A stretch of DNA of 39,040 nt, taken from contig JAQVCR010000019.1 of assembly GCA_028689665.1 (NCBI GenBank), positions 1 to 39,040 of the forward strand, given 5' to 3'. Positions 37,801 through 39,040 of this stretch are shown in pieces; position 1 is the first letter of the stretch, and every line of letters begins with the position of its first letter. The notes under the pieces are model-generated. The model had not been told where the DNA came from, did not search any database, and worked only from the letters and a program-made list of their open reading frames with translations. A program made the position numbers and the translations under genes. The DNA is from Muribaculaceae bacterium (GTDB taxonomy: Bacteria > Bacteroidota > Bacteroidia > Bacteroidales > Muribaculaceae).

Positions 37801-38104
37801 CGCCTTGATAGGCTAGAAGGTAGTTACTGCCTTCTAGGTCTACTTCTTCCACTTGCGCTACTATTACTTCGCCACTTTGTGCCGGCACAAAGGTTACGCC
37901 ATTGTCTTTATAGCTTGGTATTGTGCTGCCGGCTGTGGCGCGAAACACCACACTACCGTTCACAGTGTAGCTTTCATGCCCATCTTTTGTCATGAGATAA
38001 AACTCTCCGCTTGTCGAGTCGTAACTCTGTGGTCGCACATCGGCGTGCATAACAAATATGCTCACTATGGCCGCCAGTAATAAATAAAGTCTTAATTGCA
38101 TCAT
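31835..38104 (-). CDS. Giant secreted DUF4465-like protein under a cobalamin riboswitch
   Basis: This 2089-residue protein has a signal peptide (first about 22 residues) and a type IX secretion tail (about 2018-2089: IYPIPAENELNIKGV, VLSAGAYLIEI). Four tandem repeats of a CUB-like plus Ig-like module cover about 25-1130, with openings near 30, 331, 605 and 900 (YDDGG, FDGQVTFVP, LYNGREA-type motifs). A right-handed beta-helix follows (about 1150-1550), then Fn3- and PKD-like domains (about 1600-1785) and a DUF4465-like domain (about 1790-2005, from TFEDNYLAPESYWNGG to YFCMDNFGG). As I recall, DUF4465 proteins occur in Bacteroidetes B12 loci (BtuH-type cobamide binders). The upstream riboswitch implies repression by B12. 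A surface cobamide capture role is inferred. Confidence 0.8.
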   Translation of the reverse strand: MMQLRLYLLLAAIVSIFVMHADVRPQSYDSTSGEFYLMTKDGHESYTVNGSVVFRATAGSTIPSYKDNGVTFVPAQSGEVIVAQVEEVDLEGSNYLLAYQGEVATGEYGASDGVDQSTYLPAGWTNKIIKGTEGLTITSTATDGKLTFGYHSSGSASQKGFKITISSVVPKDMEYVSADAVALTSSLYRGAKNQALIGVNVKTEGINKALTLDNLEFDLSTLTAQQVVNARIYAGNKFTSENLIASTGSAGGKISITATTTLKSGNNHYYVVGDLLPDFVGQLPTLTLTKVSVSGSEKTIQQATTPAVAVTNTILMPAEKTSYNISEAANFYDDGGITGKISSNFEGSVTFIPATADHKIKIDFSKLEIFNTSSVGLNDVFNFYNGTEATETNLIATLLKDKKIVKSTSPDGAMTVTLKSTTGIPAEGWEATVSQFLPGNMTIESVASEVSSTEELSPASTDSQFLIVNVRASNILLPLSVTSLNVGLENTPASLLDKVKVYLLGEEKTFSTANLFGETTVEGTAATITGTAELKEGNNYFAIVADISATATKGLTISLSATSVNIGEQTKTIEPKTVATRSVNTVFKHQQGTKTVSIYEPWTFTDTKSRFNSDKYNYEDADCIVTFRPAESNAQAEIEFSSFDVYYASSSYGVKAVYEIYSGSEVNADNLLWKLSDNAQSQTGPGKKLRSAAADGSITIKFNANTSSSYYAGKGWNATITPFVNHNMTVDAISVSQASTANLVPGSKNQEIIDFSIATSGNLTSQVVKEIAVGVKNSAKAIEKVTVLYAGASTTFDQATIFGTADYTTGESIGITGEQTLNEGTSNFRVLYDIKATAESDIEVDASILSIKTTDAEAYTPQNGDPEGVRLTKNILNLQQGENGTIILNNPVLFYDDGGADNNYSSSFDGQVTFVPAKANEIVKITNKSFKTNSAHYMYLYNGREANEDNLIAKYSSEKLPAEVLSKAADGSLTVRFISTSTGTRYAGWELKVESYEPQSLSVATIETSHEGSETILRGAVDEPLLKIAVTVAGDKGSITLNNFKGSLAGTSAISDIKDVKLWYTGTSTSFISTDKIAESTPTEEYNFTAAENLAITSSGTYYFWVTASVSAEATAENHIKSSLNTIDVDAKSQNTTALSPADKTVKAGFKGEYTIGSSENANYKTIAEAVVALAGGVEGAVTFKLETGSYAENILISKIAGTSATHPIIFTSQSGNKSDVKITGAGYSEPAYGEQKYGMVAIDNTHYVKFENMSFIPESQSYPYCVHILNSSRHFTLNNCEITAALITSGYSGMNLVYMQAINEEGKNNDFISIENNTLTGGYIALYTGGTSYVALSKEVGAKIINNTVINAASKGIYVNDELDALVYGNTVTSATTEKTSYSGIDIYRCKGNLVVCNNKIVNRHNVYSTGINIRSEAQGTVDTPILIYNNAVSLTAAPNTSASGIEITSDCANISLVNNTINVEGEGGYGLNFSKTYTNLRGITVKNNLIQSTTPSALINIQNAALLGGFTFESNGYYTTATKFSNNGGDTFDDWKVKMSDAASIQEKADFISSFDLHLKSLGGLGIGVPVDYILVDADGVKRNAEHPTLGAYEYEVLVIERPEIAESYPVTGNVTWNAIDVKTKWSQSGKLHSIIKKATEEAPTVEALLATTDIKEISKNEEVINKFESLEETTAYKAYFLLEGALGENSAVIATSEITTLKYYAPLAIAIDNNAPVKTNTEVTLTPVISGGEAPYTCEWINRMNEIVSSSESYTFTTELSEEFTLNVTSNDGQKAVAYIKVPVTGKKTMATFEDNYLAPESYWNGGKSTDPDEYSFTFFSGSYEFTNTYMPAYQFFGGFAYSNITATEFDAAQMMTHQFRSTVGHGASNSATFALAYTMGAETKITVLGSEEGETVSGAYFTNTAYALSSILNGDSFNPNPFRTGDFLKLVFKGDDATGQEVEFYLADYRNEDATKHYALTDWKWCDLSPLGTVKTIKVELQASNVYVPVYFCMDNFGGGSTDVELNEFDNIAIYPIPAENELNIKGVDSKYSTRVIGIDGTEYLRNYDLEGQTKVDVSVLSAGAYLIEIAQPNGNKTTKRFLKK

Positions 38105-38179
38105 ATAAAATTATATTTAGTTGATAATTCCTACTTATCAGCTTTCTATAAATCGACACAACGATGCCAATTATGGAAC

Positions 38180-38218
38180 AAAAAAAACGTTGCAGTGCTA
38201 GCGTGCAGTGTTTCAGCT
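38180..38218 (-). promoter_or_regulatory. Possible expression platform: hairpin region and U8 tract
   Basis: Between the riboswitch and the start codon the transcript runs through cactgcacgctagcactgca (two CACTGC copies) and then a U8 tract (38187-38180), as in a conditional terminator, 76 nt before the ATG. The preceding stem is weak as I draw it, so translation control is also possible. Confidence 0.4.
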
Positions 38219-38247
38219 CTATTCCTCGAAAGCTAAAATCAATTCTC

Positions 38248-38425
38248 GTCTGGCAGGTCTTCTGACTTTCTCCATCTTTGAGTTTCCTTCCCACCCTTGC
38301 GGGCAGTGGATTCCTTTCTTCTCAAAGACTTGATTAGGAGATTACAGCAGCGGGTCTGTTCAGGATTCGCACCTGATTCCCTTTTCATCACACAGTTATA
38401 GGACATAACTGTGCAACACCAAATC
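38248..38425 (-). ncRNA. Cobalamin riboswitch
   Basis: On the minus strand the leader has the conserved elements in order: a hairpin at 38413-38391, aagggaatcaggtgcgaatcc (38384-38364), the acccgctgctgtaatc segment (38356-38341), ccactgcccgcaagggtggg (38310-38291) and finally the B12 box AGTCAGAAGACCTGCC (38267-38252). This is a complete adenosylcobalamin-type aptamer. A canonical promoter starts just upstream, and the only gene downstream on this strand is the 2089-residue surface protein (ATG 38104). It should lower expression when B12 is present. Confidence 0.95.
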
Positions 38426-38431
38426 TGGCAA

Positions 38432-38462
38432 CAAAGATAATACTATTTATTATATTTCCAAA
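38432..38462 (-). promoter_or_regulatory. Canonical Bacteroides promoter of the riboswitch transcript
   Basis: On the minus strand TTTG (38462-38459), exactly 19 nt, then TATCTTTG (38439-38432). The expected start point, about 7 nt on, coincides with the 5' edge of the cobalamin aptamer. Confidence 0.85.
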
Positions 38463-38547
38463 AATAAAAGCATAATGCGAAAACTTGCCTTTATAGATAA
38501 AATAAATGCAAGTTTCTCTAATTTTTGGCTTTTCACAGAATGCAAAT

Positions 38548-38582
38548 ACACCCTCGAAATTTCTTTGAAACTTCGAGGGTGT
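38548..38582 (-). terminator. Terminator between the partial gene and the riboswitch unit
   Basis: An 11-bp perfect stem (acaccctcgaa 38548-38558 with 38572-38582), extendable to about 16 bp, lies 38 bp beyond the stop at 38620. It insulates the upstream gene from the riboswitch transcript and may work in both directions. Confidence 0.8.
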
Positions 38583-38619
38583 CTTTATAGATGCTCCCGG
38601 TTTGGGATTGGGGGCTGTA

Positions 38620-39039
38620 TTATTTCACTACTACCTTGGTAGCTTGTGCATTTACTTTTACAATATACATTCCTGCCTCTAGTGCTATTGTCTCATTTGC
38701 ACTTGCACTTGGAATGTTTGCTATCACGCTGCCTGCTATATTTACTACTGTAATTGTTGCGTTTTCTGCGCCTAGCACTACCACTTGGTTGTCGCCTGCT
38801 ATCACGGTTGCGTTATTCGATGCTATGCCTTCTACACTTGTGGCGATTCCTTTATCTTCTAATACTCGGAATGCATATTTCTTTCCGGCTGGTGCATTTC
38901 CGTATGCTGTCGCTCCGGCTGCATCTACTAGTGTTACGAGTCCTTTAAGCTCTTTAAATTCATTAGGATTGGTGTCGGTCAAAGAGATAGAACCGTCGGC
39001 TAATGTTAGATCGCCTAGATTTGAATAAAGTACTGTTCC
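38620..39039 (-). CDS. C-terminal end of a type IX-secreted protein, 5' end off window
   Basis: The minus-strand frame is open from the right window edge to a TAA at 38622-38620, with no ATG inside that fits as a start, so only the last 140 or so residues are seen. They end in a type IX secretion tail: VVVLGAENATITVVNIAGSVI, then ETIALEAGMYIVKVNAQATKVVVK. The part before it (LTLADGSISLTDTNPNEF, then KGLVTLVDAAG) is a beta-rich stretch I cannot classify. A terminator follows, so it is a separate unit from the riboswitch-controlled gene. Confidence 0.7.
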   Translation of the reverse strand, partial: GTVLYSNLGDLTLADGSISLTDTNPNEFKELKGLVTLVDAAGATAYGNAPAGKKYAFRVLEDKGIATSVEGIASNNATVIAGDNQVVVLGAENATITVVNIAGSVIANIPSASANETIALEAGMYIVKVNAQATKVVVK

Positions 39040-39040
39040 A

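Noticed and set aside
37974-38294. Minus-strand frame across the riboswitch 3' part
   Set aside because: It runs through the aptamer and into the giant gene in another frame; the RNA structure explains the sequence.
8016-39039. Reassignment of TGA to a sense codon in this organism
   Set aside because: Only one in-frame TGA interrupts about ten thousand codons and Trp is otherwise TGG throughout; recoding would give many.
1-39040. CRISPR arrays, tRNA or rRNA genes, insertion sequences
   Set aside because: No regularly spaced direct repeats, no recognisable tRNA/rRNA segment and no transposase frame were seen.

Overview
The window is a Bacteroidales-type genome segment (phylum Bacteroidota). 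The signs are a SusC/SusD pair, DUF4493, DUF4302, DUF4923 and DUF4465 proteins, type IX secretion C-terminal tails, Cys lipoproteins, and promoters of the Bacteroides form TTTG-N19-TAnnTTTG. It has two unlike parts. Species cannot be fixed from the sequence; the chromosomal part is clearly AT-rich.

Positions 1 to about 7.9 kb are the right end of a CTnDOT-family integrative conjugative element (ICE). The plus strand carries the end of the transfer operon: a TraP-like primase cut by the window edge, a TraQ lipoprotein and a phage-type lysozyme. An AT-rich cargo gene on the opposite strand (1985-3148) resembles AbiC-like putative phage abortive infection proteins. A tight minus-strand operon (6872 to 3451) holds small ICE proteins, PcfK, PcfJ and a DUF3873 protein. 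About 1 kb of non-coding, palindrome-rich DNA follows (6873-7955). A canonical promoter at 7880-7910 points back into the element and may mark the integration junction.

From about 7.95 kb the AT-rich chromosome begins. First come three tandem DUF4493 lipoprotein genes (minus strand, terminator at 7956-7985); the first of them is split by one in-frame TGA. A plus-strand cluster follows: a long-form nucleotide-sugar 4,6-dehydratase, a DUF4923 protein and a membrane acyltransferase, probably for surface glycan synthesis. A convergent five-gene minus-strand operon (27768 to 18510) encodes SusC, SusD, a lipoprotein zinc metallopeptidase, a DUF4302 lipoprotein and a type IX-secreted protein. It contains no glycosidase, which suggests a peptide or protein substrate. 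An uncharacterised membrane-anchored protein and valS come next.

The most interesting region is 31.8-38.5 kb. A 2089-residue secreted protein has four CUB-like modules, a beta-helix, a DUF4465-like domain and a type IX tail. It lies directly downstream of a full cobalamin riboswitch, which is driven by a textbook Bacteroides promoter. This points to a giant cell-surface protein for cobamide capture or a related B12 function. The window ends in the C-terminal part of another type IX-tailed protein.
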